A DNA stretch of 64,000 nucleotides from Siphonodentalium dalli (Eukaryota; Mollusca; Scaphopoda; Gadilida; Siphonodentaliidae): assembly GCA_032622095.1 (NCBI GenBank), contig CP136068.1, forward strand, positions 129,525,989 to 129,589,988, written 5' to 3'. A model generated the notes under the pieces. The model worked only from the letters and a program-made list of their open reading frames with translations, made no database searches and was not told where the DNA came from. Below are positions 34,701 through 47,028 of the stretch, piece after piece; the stretch's first letter is position 1, and the number at the start of each line of letters is the position of its first letter. The position numbers and the translations under genes were made by a program.

Positions 34701-36877
34701 CACATAGTCATATAACCACTCGATATACATAATCAGCCCACCCTAGACTATAGATTCACTCCAGGTATACATGTAAACCTCACTAATGGCCATTCATCCC
34801 TTCCAGATATACAAAAAAAACACACACACGACCACTGAAACACTCCATACTTGCATATACACCTCACAGATGACAATTCAGCAATTCACTGCATAATCAT
34901 ACACGCCATCCATGATAATACAGCTAAGCCTTATACACCCACAAATGATAATACATCCACGAGATATATAAATATACATCCCACCATTACCACACGGACA
35001 CTCCCTATATACCCACACCCTCGATAAATGTCCACCCAGCTTACTCCATGTATTCATATTCAATCATGACCGTACAGTCATTCCATGTATACCTGTACAC
35101 ATTACCCGTAACCATAAAATCACTCCCTATTTATCCACACACCCCATCCATGATCATACAGACAACACATGCACATACCACCCATGACCTTACAGTCACT
35201 CCATATATACATAATCAACACATAGATCACCATGTAGCTATATCCATACACCACACCAATGACCATACAGGTACACCGGTTGCACCCGTACTGAATATAC
35301 ACAATCGTACACCATAGAGTCACTCCATGCATACCGATTGACCTTAAACCTGACCATGACCTCTCTCTGTATACATAGATGCATATTACCATGGACAACC
35401 CACTCATAACCATATAGTCACTCATTGTATACCTACTCACATCAGTCATGACATACAATAACTCCCTGTATACCTATTCACCTCACATATGATCATAGAG
35501 TAACTCCCTGGCTATGATCTTTGCATCCACACTGTATCCTGTTGACATTTTATAATAATGGACCAGAATAGCCAAAGATTATGGTCCATCTCAGTTCTGT
35601 ATCAAAGTTCTGCCCATTTCCTTTCAATAAATGTGGCCAAAATCACAAAAGAGGTTCTCGGCAAAATTGCATACTTTAAAATGAATTTGTCATGCCCATA
35701 CGGAACTGAGACAACCAGAATAGAACATGTAGTTGTCAGTTAATTAACTAACATGTATAACAACCAAGTGAGTCACAATATGCTACCTTTTCGGATAAAG
35801 CAGAGAATGTTCGGGATATATGTAAAAAATTAACATTCTACAAATTTGGTTGCCATTTTGGAAGCCATCTTGAGCAATTTAGTCTATAAACACCGTAGTG
35901 AGACACATTTAAGATAGACCAAAACAATAAACACCTTTCAATCCAAAGATAGTTATATTTTACCTGAAAAAATGGTCCAAACCTGAAAAGTGAATTTTTG
36001 CCAATATTTATGTCAAGTTTTTGAGAGAAAAGTCCAATATATTTGACGATGTCAGGGGTGACAATAGTAAGAATTAACCATGGTGCATCATACATGTTAG
36101 TATTCAATGTATAGAATGCAGAATAGCCAATTTTATACACCAACCACAACTTGTAAGCGATTGCAGGATACGCTGGTGTAATATTTACCATTTTCCATAT
36201 TTTGGCGGCCATATTGGCAGCCATTTTGAGCCAAAGTAAGAATTTTGGTTCCACTGATTTGGAATATTAATAGTTAATGATATGCCTCACTTACATTACA
36301 AAGTTCTGTTCATTTCTTGTTGAAATATGACTAGAATCCCAATTGTGATTTTTTGTGAAATTTTATACCGCATTCTGTAAAATCGAATTTTTGAGGGATC
36401 GGAAGGGGTTAGGACCCCAATAATTGTATATTTCGTTGCTCCAATGATCAGTTAATATACAAAACACAAAATAAAGTTGCATTACTCAACCAGTTCCAAA
36501 CAGCATGAATTGATCTAGAAGATATTTGTGAAAACATGTTATATTTTCAACTTCCGGTGGCCATTTTGGCGGCCATCTTGGGTGGTGAGTTTCAATTTTG
36601 GCCCACAAAGTGTCATTATGTCTCAGCTTCCCGAAAATATATACATTTGTATACATTTTACAAGATTTTCTCGCTATAATTTGCATAAAACTGACTTAGG
36701 GCCTGGTCTGAAAAACGGCGGCCATGATGGACGCCATCTTGTCTGGAGTCTACAAGGCCACCTTTTTTTCTTGTTAACATTGCTTAAAAATTGAAGGACA
36801 TAATAAGGAACAAAATGAGTGGGGTGAAGTTAAGTCCCAGTGGTGGTGCAAGGGTACCCCTATTAGCTCCCGGACTA
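31777..36877. mobile_element. 5.1-kb foldback element with long inverted arms
   Basis: The left arm, about 31777-33150, is matched in reverse by about 35510-36877. Both ends read TAGTCCGGGAGCTAATAGGG. The inner parts are tandem repeats in opposite orientation (33150-33840 and 33900-35510). The flanks TATGTTTT and TTTGTTTT are a 7-of-8 match, a possible target duplication. There is no transposase. The design fits foldback elements (Drosophila FB, sea urchin TU). It lies just downstream of the STING exon. Confidence 0.85.
33150..35510. repeat. Tandem repeats of the foldback element, inverted halves
   Basis: Units of roughly 45-60 bp contain 'ggtatacaggragtgac' and 'atggtcatg' on the left, and the reverse 'gtcactccntgtatac' and 'catgaccat' on the right. 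The halves are unequal (about 0.7 and 1.6 kb). The 151-residue His-rich frame at 33327-33782 simply translates the repeat. Confidence 0.8.
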
Positions 36878-39590
36878 TTTGTTTTACTTTTTTTTTCAAT
36901 TTAGGTCCTAATTCATATCATAACAAGATGCAAATTATTTATATATATTGACATAAGACATTTAAGTTTACAAAATATTTAAGTTTAACAGTTGGAATCC
37001 TACTGTAAAAGTATGTTTGTCTTTATCTAGCTTTCATCTGTTAAAACTTCAAATAGTTTGAGTTCAGGTTTCTTATCATTCAGCCTTCAGACTTCAGCAT
37101 TTCAATCAAAACCAATACAGGAACAGTGACAATTTGATCCAATAAACCTGGTTACCAGGTGGGATCTCACAACACCAAATGATAAATTAACGTAGAGATT
37201 AGTACTAATAGTAAGTACTTACTTAATAGACATTGTTTCTGTACAGTATATATTGTGTATGTGTCTCTCACTTGAATTTTAGAAAATAGCCTATTATATG
37301 AATTAGAGTGATAATGGTAAGTCACATTTCAAGCAGGATTTAATCATAATCCATTGAACCATAAGATATCTGCCAATAACTTATAAGCAATCCCAATCCA
37401 TACATATATAAACATTTCCAAAGTTATGTTTGAGAAACTTGATCAAATTGACCTCTCAGTAATATTTAAAATACTGACTCAAAGAGCCCTAGGTTAGCTC
37501 TCAATGCAATAGCTTTTCAAAAAAATTCCAGGGGAAGAACGTACCCCCACCATCAGCAGGGGGGTCACCCCCTCCCAAACCTTCTTCCGCTCAGGCCTTC
37601 AGGATATGCCTTTGGAATTTCATTGCCCAAAAACAGGTGTCCCCAAAAAATCCCTGGAATGTTCACTGGGCAATGAATATCTCTGTTAATCTTTTAACTG
37701 CTATTTTATATCGGAATATTCTGCGATTTGAATGTGATCGGGCAACAAGCAGTGTTCTGTATAATTTATTCAATTTTGAAACAGACACAAAATGAAAGTA
37801 TGTACATGTAATTGAAATATTTTCCTATACACAAGGGAACAACAAAGAGACTCTTGGCATCACTAACTATTTTGGCATGCCCTACAGCCAAGATTATACA
37901 TTCAATAGTTCCCAAGCTGTTTTTGGCTCGTCGAGTTGATCTATGGTATTACTTAAAGATAATGAAGTCGCTCGTAGTGGGTACAGCTGGAAAATTATAT
38001 AAAGTTTGTTAAACTATGCAGTATAATCAAAATAAACATGAACTAAATAGAAGGCATTTGTTTTGTTGATTGTAAAAAGAGATTGGAATCTTCGATGGAG
38101 ACACATAGCTATTGCTAAAAATAACGATATACGAGAGATTCGTGGACTTATTGGAGAATTTCTGTTTACAAGGACGTGTTTTTCAATGAAAGAAGTCGGA
38201 TATTCGAAGAATAAACATCAATATGTTGTTACATCATTCTCCCAGAACCTTGTGAAATTTTCACGATTGAAAAGATGTTTAAAGAACAACTAGATTTGGA
38301 TTACATTGTAAGCGCAACTAAAACTATTTCAGTATTAGATAGTGAACTCATTTGGACCTTGGGAATAATTAGGAATTATGGTGATTATACACTGAAAAGT
38401 AAAAAAGCTTGGTTCTGAACCACGGCCATAACACAGTGATTACTGGCAAGTACCATTTACAACCATAGGCATCGATTACTTGTGTTTGCTTAACATACCC
38501 CTACAGATTACAAATAGGTTACGCAGAGCAAATTGGCAAAACCTGTACTATGTGTTAAGTGGTCTTTTTAAATAATAAAGTAATATGATCATATACGTAA
38601 ACGTAATTTGCGCCCGCTTGTTACTGTTCATGGGATTATCGGATGAATTTGTATCATTAGAAGGATTTGATGATAAACCCTAACGGGACACAAGAAAATA
38701 CCATATACAATGTATGTAAATAATCACATATAACGTAAATGTAGATGGTTAGCCTGCCCGTGTAATACGAGTTTCAGCTGTCTGGCCATCGACGCAGTCC
38801 TGTCTGGAATTTTTGCACGGCGATGTAGGTTGTGACGTCTTGATGTCATGACGCCGTTACTGGTTTCCACACAAAGCAATCTTAAAACGACTGCGATCTT
38901 TCAATCGGAACTTATAGTTTCCGTTTGTCGGCCTTGAACTTTGAGAATATTTATTCAATCTTTTAGGCGGGAATACTATTAGAAAATGGAAGATCAAATC
39001 TAAACGGCCAGTAAGGCCCCTAGAATCCTCTTTCGGAGCAAATATTTTTAATAATTTTATAAAATATGTAAACAAAACTTTTTCATGCAATTTAACTTTT
39101 TTTTTAACCAGAGCTTTGGTTTAATTTACATTCAGTTTTTTAAATATCTTTGGCTGTATGAGCATGTTGTTCCTACCTATGATGAAGTATAGCCTAATAG
39201 CTAACATTTGCCGGAACAAAGTTTTTTATTTTTGCCCTGGAGCATTTTGGTCATTTACACATTTCGAGGTGGTATTAATCAATGCAAAATGGCGGCCGTC
39301 GCCAAACATAATTTTGGACTCGGCTGACCTTTGAGTTATGAATAAATTATCTATTTTAGGTGTATTCAATCTATTTTAAGATTGGGCTGAAAAAGTCGAT
39401 TAGTATATCTCATATACGTATACCCTAGGTCGCTTCGCTTCCGCGACTTTGCCGCGGGAGAGCGGGCGCTATACTTTACCTCAGTTCCTCTAACCGTTTG
39501 AGTCATAAATGTATCCCATATGCTAAAAATAGCTTACCACGTGGTTTGTGAACAAAAGGGGTTTGTAAGACTATAGGTCCATAGAAATAC
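36878..39590. other. Stretch without a recognised gene
   Basis: It was searched for the missing STING exons and none were found. An acceptor-like 'ttttttttcaatttag' ends at 36903, but what follows (14 codons, then a stop in the required phase) does not look like STING. The 76-residue frame at 38063-38293 is not recognised. About 38930-39130 matches the repeat near 21340-21560. Confidence 0.4.
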
Positions 39591-39662
39591 TCTGACAAAG
39601 TGTTCTAAAATTGAAACTATACAGCTATAGAAATACACAGACAAAGGGTCCCATAATATAAG

Positions 39663-39800
39663 TTACAGGGCGAGTTGTTGCCGGATACGGTGTCATATGA
39701 GGCGAAGTGAGATTAATATCGGGCGAGGCGCTAGCCGAGCCCGATATTAATCTCGCTGAGCCTCATATGTCACCGTAGCCGGCAACAACGAGCCCTGTAA
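39663..39800. mobile_element. Palindromic MITE (138 bp)
   Basis: The arms TTACAGGGCGAGTTGTTGCC and GGCAACAACGAGCCCTGTAA pair along almost their full length around the centre 'gcgctagc'. Confidence 0.8.
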
Positions 39801-40204
39801 CGATTTTATCATGTCACCCACATATAATGTTTTCCGTGTGAGATTTGAATTACTTATACGAAGTTCATTACCTGCTAGTAAGTAAATTTGTTGTCTATGG
39901 CTATTAACTTATGTAACGTCACAGTGACGCGTCATGGGCGTTGAACGTCAACGCATTGAGTCAATGGCTAATCACCAGAAGCAGGACAACAAACTTGAGT
40001 TTGATAGTTAATTTATGAGTGTTTAGAATTTCTCAAATATATCACATGCAGGTTTTGGTATATGGTGCTATGTGTTTAAATTAACAGAACTTGATTTCCG
40101 ACATATATCCCTTTTCTTGACGCCAAAATACACCGAAAATATACCCGAGGCGGCAGAGTTCCATGAAAAACAATATGGCGGACATCGACCCCATATGGGA
40201 ACCT

Positions 40205-40239
40205 AGCCCGTCCCATATGGATTCCATATGGGACGGGCT
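40205..40239. repeat. Perfect 16-bp hairpin
   Basis: AGCCCGTCCCATATGG and its exact reverse complement are separated by three bases. Related words nearby ('accccatatggg' at about 40189, 'gaccccatg' at about 40252) suggest a compound relic. Confidence 0.75.
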
Positions 40240-40317
40240 ACAAAGATGACGACCCCATGTCTCCTGATATGCTTCTACCAACGGAGCGTCCTCATTGGTC
40301 GATCCAACCAGGTGACA

Positions 40318-40992
40318 TGATAATTAAGACTATAGAGCCATATAAATACACAGACAAATGATCCATAATTAAGACTATAGAGCCATATAAATACACAGAC
40401 AAAGAACCCATAATTAAGACTATAGAGCCATAGAAATACACAAAGGGTCCCATAATTAAGACTATAGATACACAGAAATACACTGACAAAGGGTCCCATA
40501 ATTAAGAATATAGGTCCATAGAAATACACTGACAATGGGTCCATAAATTAAGACCATATTGCTATAGAGATAATGGGTTCCATAATTAAGACTATATGGC
40601 TATAGAAATACACAGACAAAGGGTCCCATAATTAAGACTATAGAGCCATAGAAATACACAGAAAAAGGGTCCCATAATTAAGACTATATGTCCATAGAGA
40701 CAAAGGGACCAAACATTAAGATTATATGGCTATATAAATACACAGACAAAGGGTCCCATAATTAAGACTATAGGTCCGTAGAGACAAAAGGTCCCATAAT
40801 TAAGACTATAGTTCCATAGAGACAAAGGATCCAAACATTAAGACTATATGGCTATGAAAATACACAGACAAAGGGTCCCATAATTAAGACTGTATGGCTA
40901 TAGAGACAAAGGGTCCCATAATTAAGACTATAAGGCCAGACAAAGGGTCCCATAATTAAGACTATAGGGTCATATAAACAAAGGGTCCCATA
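40318..40992 (+). repeat. 46-bp satellite array
   Basis: Around 15 units contain 'cccataattaagactata', 'gccatagaaatacacaga' and 'caaagggt'. Some are shortened to about 30 bp. Stray units occur at 39550-39660 and 43790-43900. Minus-strand frames rich in 'SLNYG' translate the repeat. Confidence 0.85.
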
Positions 40993-41379
40993 AAATGGGA
41001 CCGCAATATAGGCTGGCTTTCTCTACCCTCAATATCCTATACACACATAATCGACTAGAGAATGAACATCGTTCGGTTATATTTTATGTCCAAATAAGGC
41101 CATGGAGACCTATCATATTCCAAGTACATAACAGTTATGCATAGTTTTAATGTGTTATAACTTGAAAGGAAAGTTGCCTTATATATAACTAATTTGACTG
41201 CTTTAGACAAGATTTGGACATTATAAATGATACAAATGCTTGCATATTAGTCAAAGTGCAGAGTGAGGGCGCATTTTCTAAAGTAAATAACACCTTATCA
41301 CTAACAGAAACAAAACAATCGAAATACATTCATAATGCAGATAATTGAGTTGCCTGTTTACAGATAATTCACAGGTATA

Positions 41380-43400
41380 TGTGATGGATACCTTTAAGGT
41401 AAGGGACACCCCAGTTACAATACTACGAACCGTCTCTATCGATGGATACGCTGAATTAGGTTTAAGTGATGTGCAACTTTAAGGTATGGGACCACAGGTA
41501 TAATAGTACGCTATAGGAACCATTTATGAAGGGAAAACCAAATCATCATCTTCATTTCCTACAGGATTACCTCGAATGTACATGCATATGTGTCGTATAA
41601 CTTGAAGACCCATTGAATTAAATGAACTTACTATGGTTGATATGTCCAACCTGATATGTAATGTATTGTCTAATTATTTATTTCCGAAAGTGACGTGTAC
41701 CTTTAAGGCACGTGACCATAATATGGTCAATTGTATGAACCATTTATGAAGTAAAAACAAACCAATACCTTCATTCATACATTGTTGCATCGAATGTATA
41801 TGCATATGTGGCGTATAACTTACAAATCGAGGGGACCTTCAGACAATTTTGAAAATAAAGAGCGTTTTGTTAATGGAAACGAAGAATTAGGTTTAAATGG
41901 CGGGTACCTTTAAGGTAGGTGAACCAAAGGAGGTTGATTGTATGAACCATTTCTGGAGTAATGACAAATCAAAAACCTACATTCATACATTGTTGCATCG
42001 AATGAACATGCGTATGTGGCGTATAAATTGAATACCAATTTGATTAAATGAGCTTACTATGGTTGATATGTTCAACCCTATATGTAATGTGTTAACTTGT
42101 GCATCGAATGTACATGTGACGTATAACTTGAAGGCAAACATGTTATATTGCGGTCAATTTTATATTAAACGAAAGCATGTAGATTGCTAAAATCAATATC
42201 AAAATGAGGGAAATTTTGAAAATAAAGACCATTTTTATTGATGGATACGCTGAATTAGGTTTAAATGACTGGAACATTTAAGGTGTGCAACCACGTGCAT
42301 AATAGTATGCTATATGAACCATTTCAAATGTAATGACAAACAAAAACCTTCATTCATACATTGTTGCATCGAATGTACATGTGACGTATAACTTTAAGGC
42401 AAATATGTTATATTGTGGTCAATTTTATATGAATGAAAGCATGTATATTGCTAAAAATCTATGATAACACGAGGAAAATTCTGACAATTTTGAAAATAAA
42501 GACCATTTTTATCGATGGATACGCTAACTTGGGTTAAAATGACGTGTACCTTTAAGGTATGAGACACAGTTATAATAGTACGCTATATGAACCATTTCTG
42601 AAGTAATGACAAACAAAAACCTTCATTCCTACATGATTAGCTTGAATGTACATGCATATGTGACGTATAACTTGAAGACCCATTGAATTAAATGAACTTA
42701 CTATGGTTGATATGTCCAACCTGATATGTAATGTATTGTCTAATTATATAACTTCCGAAAGTGACGTGTACCTTTAAGGCACGTGACCCAAATCATTACC
42801 TTCATTTCCTACAGGATTATCTCGAATTTACATGTATATGTGATGTATAACTTACAAAACGAGGGGTCCTTCAGACAATTTTGAAAATAAAGGGCGTTTT
42901 GTTAATGGAAACGAATAATTAGGTTTACATAATGGGTACCTTTAAGGTACGTGAACCAAAGGAGGTCAATTGTATGAACCATTTCTGGAGTAATGACAAA
43001 TCAAAAACCTACATTCATACATTGTTGCATCGAATGAGCTTACTATGGTTGATATGTTCAACCCTATATGTAATGTGTTAACTTGTGCATCGAATGTACA
43101 TGTGACGTATAACTTGAAGGCAAATATGTTATAATGCGGTCAATTGTATATGAAGTAAAGCATGTAGATTGCTAAAAAATATATGGTAACACGAGGGGAT
43201 TTCAGACAATTTTGAAAATAAAGAGCATTTGTATTGATGGATACATTGAATTAGGTTTAAATGCAAAAGTAACATGTACCTTTATGGTATGTGACAACAG
43301 GTATAATAATATGCTATAGGAACCATTTATGAAGTAAAATACAAATCATCACCTTCATTTCCTACAGGATTACTTCGAATGTATATGCATATGAATGATA
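41380..43400 (+). repeat. Long-period tandem array (about 270-390 bp)
   Basis: Recurring phrases are 'gtacctttaaggta', 'tgaaccattt', 'catacattgttgcatcgaat', 'gacgtataacttgaaggc', 'gacaattttgaaaataaaga' and 'gatggatacgctgaattagg' (near 41850, 42225, 42491, 42877 and 43213). Units are diverged and some are partial. No coding capacity. Confidence 0.75.
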
Positions 43401-44760
43401 TTATTATAGAGCAATGCATATGCTTGCATTATAGAGCATCAGCTTTTGAAATCTGTTAATTGAATGCAATCGTATTTTGTATAGGCGAATACGCGTTATC
43501 GATGCTTGGTGTTTAATATCGCATATTTATTGTGATAGAAATTGTGGTGTACGGCTTTGAACCTGTGTCCAGAACTTTCCTCCAGGGGCTTTAACTATAA
43601 CATTCATAAACAGGCACGCACCTGTTAGCGTGGGCAGAATTGATTTTTTTCTCTGAATAAATTAGTAGGAGACCAATTAGAAAAAAGGAAGAGCTTTATT
43701 TATTAATTAGCCCTATAAAATAAATAGAAATTATAAAAGGAGTGGTTTATGTACAATGAGGGCTTTAGGGGCATATAACTACGTATACAAAAGCCCCCTA
43801 GTAAGACGATAGGGCTATATAAATAGATATACAGAAGGCCCCTCCTTAGACTATAGGACCATATAAATACGTCGACAAAGGGCCCTCAGACGTAGTGTGG
43901 AACCTTTAGAAATACCTGTGTGTCCCATATTATTGCTACATCGTGTTTGGTGGTGATATTTTGAGGTTGATGTTGGTACACATGTACCCTTTTAGTCCAG
44001 TCGGTGAAGCGAAAAAAGTTACCTACCCAAACAAAATTTGTAACAAGCTAAATTTGGTATCATTGGAAAGAGAAGACCTTCGTATATATCCAAAATCCAC
44101 TTTGGGGGAAATTTTCTAAAGTGCCCTGAATATGGATGGGGTCTGACGTAAATTATGAAGGTAGTTATACGATATGTTGTGGCATAGGAATTACGCAGTT
44201 ATACAAGTATGTGTGGAATCAGAGCATAGAGTGACATGGACAGAACATAATATAATCACGGCCATGAAATGGCTGTCAAAATGGCCACAACTCCAATACA
44301 TGCCACGACGAAAGCAACATATTCAATAGCCACCTAGGAGTGAAAATACGTATTGATAATATTCAAGTCTGTTGTTATAAGTACATAGATAATTTAAACA
44401 GATCCATCTGAAGGACGCAAGTCAAACCCAATGGTTTATGTCTTGGAAGTTCAGATTATCTGCTTATCCAACATCCAACTGTCAGGCCAAAATATATTAA
44501 TTCGGGGCATGCAGCACACAAAGTAATGTTTCACCACACAGCGCATGGTAGTTTCATTCGGCATTGTGATTAATTATTGAATGTAAAACAGAAACTAAAG
44601 TGCATACCCTTGTGGTATAACAACTACTAGTAGTTACAATTCTGGAATTTTGTACACTCTCCCTGATAATATACGCAATAATCTCACCAGATGAAAGAGA
44701 TGGTTCACCTTACAGTTTATGTAAGACTAATTATCAAGCTGCTGCCAAACCGGTTTATTA
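43401..44760. other. Non-coding stretch
   Basis: It holds a few stray 46-bp satellite units (about 43790-43900). Nothing else is recognised. Confidence 0.45.
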
Positions 44761-44761
44761 T

Positions 44762-45917
44762 GTGTACCCATACCATAGCATGGTACAGAGTGTCCACGTC
44801 CGGATTGACCACTCATCGTTTTTCCATCCGTATGTCCGTCGACTGTCTGTCTGTCTGTAGACGCTTTACGCATAATGCGATAACTCAAACATTTTCTATC
44901 CGATCGGAACCAAATTTTGTATATGGGTTTCTCAGTCCAAAATACAAATGAAGTTCAAAAGTGGTTTCCTCCGACTTTTTATTACTGAGTTATGGCCTTT
45001 TTTTACTTAGAATTCACACATTCTGCCATAATTCAAACATATTTTGTCTGATTGGAACCACATTTGGTATGTGAGTTTCTCAACCCAAAATACAGGTCGA
45101 GTTCGATATGGGTTTGATCAGTTTTTTTAACGGAGTTATGGCCCTTTGACATATAATTCACACATGCTTCGATAAATCAACCATTTTTCATCTGATAGGA
45201 ACCAAATTTGGTATGTGATTTTCTCAACTCAAAATACAGATAAAGTTCGAATATGGATTAGATGAACTTAGATCTGATTTGTTATACCAGAGTTATGGCC
45301 CTTTTTCAATTAAGAATTATCCAGATTATAACCCAAGTGACTTACAATTAATGAATACCTGCTTCTCTGTGAGAGATTGAGTTATTTATAGCCCTCATAT
45401 GTTAGCTCTATATAACAGACACAGATTATTGAATTATCGGATAAATTGATTTAGCTATCTTATTAACCACAACTTAGCCATGTGAAGTTATTTCACTAGA
45501 CAAATTGAGTACTCTATGTCCCTGGATGATGGGACTACATTGGATCAAATATGGCAGAGATAGGTGATTTAACCCATTTTACCCATTCCATGTCTTTTAA
45601 CCTTTTCCTTTAAAAAAATAATTATATTATTTTGATATCTCAAATGACAATGTACAACAACATTAAGAGAACTGCTTACACTATGATAGTGGTGACAGGC
45701 TCTGGAGTTTAGACGTTATATTAACCCTTTTATTTTGACTCATACATTCCATGTAATTTGTGTTATACTGGTTATTATGTACATGTGTCATATATTACTT
45801 TAGACTATAACAGCATACTCTATAATTCAATAGTAAAATATTATGATTCCGAACATAACAATTTACTATCTCCAAGGGATGGGTTAAACATCTGCCGATC
45901 ATGATCGGCCTCTCGTT
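44762..45917 (+). mobile_element. Family A hairpin-ended repeat element, copy 3
   Basis: The left hairpin centres on 'taccatagcatggta'. A CTGT microsatellite (about 44849-44860) comes next. Three blocks of about 140 bp follow, each with 'aaccaaatttggtatgtg', 'caacccaaaatacag' and 'gagttatggccctt'. The right end is the palindrome GCCGATCATGATCGGC plus CTCTCGTT. Copy 1 (183-1330) is the same element in reverse. Confidence 0.75.
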
Positions 45918-47028
45918 AGTAGACAGTTTTGTTCAAATTATTTCACTCGCCACTTTACAACTGGAATATACTACCAGTAACCACACAATGCACAGTATTA
46001 GTTTTCAATATCGTTTTGAAAATATCTTGCAAATACCACCCATGTAAATATCAGGTGATCATTGTTTAAAGCTGTTATTTCAGTGTTGAACATTCACAAA
46101 AAGTTATTATTTGTGTACAACAACTATATGTAATATTAGGGAGAAGGGGTAAACACGGTGATGCGGTTGCAGAGATCGTAGTACTTTTTGCATATCAAAA
46201 GTTTCTCTTATACTCTGTAATGATTATTTCTCAAATATTTGGGCGTGTGTTCACTTTTTATATGACCAGCTATTAAATTTTGAACAAAATGTAAATTTCA
46301 TTTGGTTTTGTCCATTTTGGCAGCTATTTTGGGACAGACATTCTTCAAGTGAGGTTTACGACTAAGCATTGTTTGTATTACGAATTTGGCATTAATTGAT
46401 GCTACTACTGAGGGAATTTAACAATTTCCGATATCAACAGCCATTTTGGACGGCATCTTGAATATAAAAAATTTCCCAAAGCGGTTTTATCAGATTTTGG
46501 ATATGTTGTTCCCAAGATTCTGCCCGAGAATATGACACCAAAACCAGCTTGGTCAAACCCTTCAACAACTGGACTACTTGGAACTTACTTCAATATCATT
46601 ATCCAGTGGACTTACCGGACTACATTATTGTGCTATATTTGAAGTATACTCATTTGGAGACAGAACAGGCTGAGATGACGTACTCGACAGTTTCTGGACT
46701 GGCATGGCAAACTCTACATTTTGGATACACAGAGTGGTCGATGAACTTATGTGTATAGTATCTGGTAGTAATTGATTGATCTGAAGCTTCTATAATAGCA
46801 GCTTCTTTTTACCGTAAAATCTCTCCAAACCAGACCCTCTTATAAACCGAATCCCTCTCCATACTGAACAATTTTTCCTGTCCCAATTTCACCCAAGTGC
46901 ATTATCACTAAAGATTACCTCTGTAAACCGGAAACTCTCTATTCCGAACATCGGATGGCTTTTCTAGTCCATAAGTGAACGAATACATTAATTTTTACCA
47001 CCGAAATCGACACGGAAATCGACACCAT
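45918..47028. other. Non-coding stretch with repeat relics
   Basis: About 46805-46960 is rich in 'tctctccaaaccag' and 'tgtaaaccgga' words, like a decayed pogo-type MITE. The 69-residue frame at 46549-46758 is not recognised. Confidence 0.45.

Noticed and set aside
36904-36950. Possible next STING exon after the acceptor-like site at 36903
   Set aside because: In the required phase it has only 14 codons before a stop, and no STING likeness.
38063-38293. 76-residue frame
   Set aside because: Non-repetitive, but no family recognised and no splice support. Not called as a gene.
40275-40544. 89-residue repetitive hydrophobic frame
   Set aside because: It translates the 46-bp satellite.
40318-40992. 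CRISPR-like regular repeats
   Set aside because: Units are contiguous without unique spacers, and the context is eukaryotic.
46549-46758. Frame with 'SGLAWQTLHFGY', superficially like STING
   Set aside because: Only 'GLAW' matches. There are no splice sites or further similarity, and it lies in repeat-like DNA.
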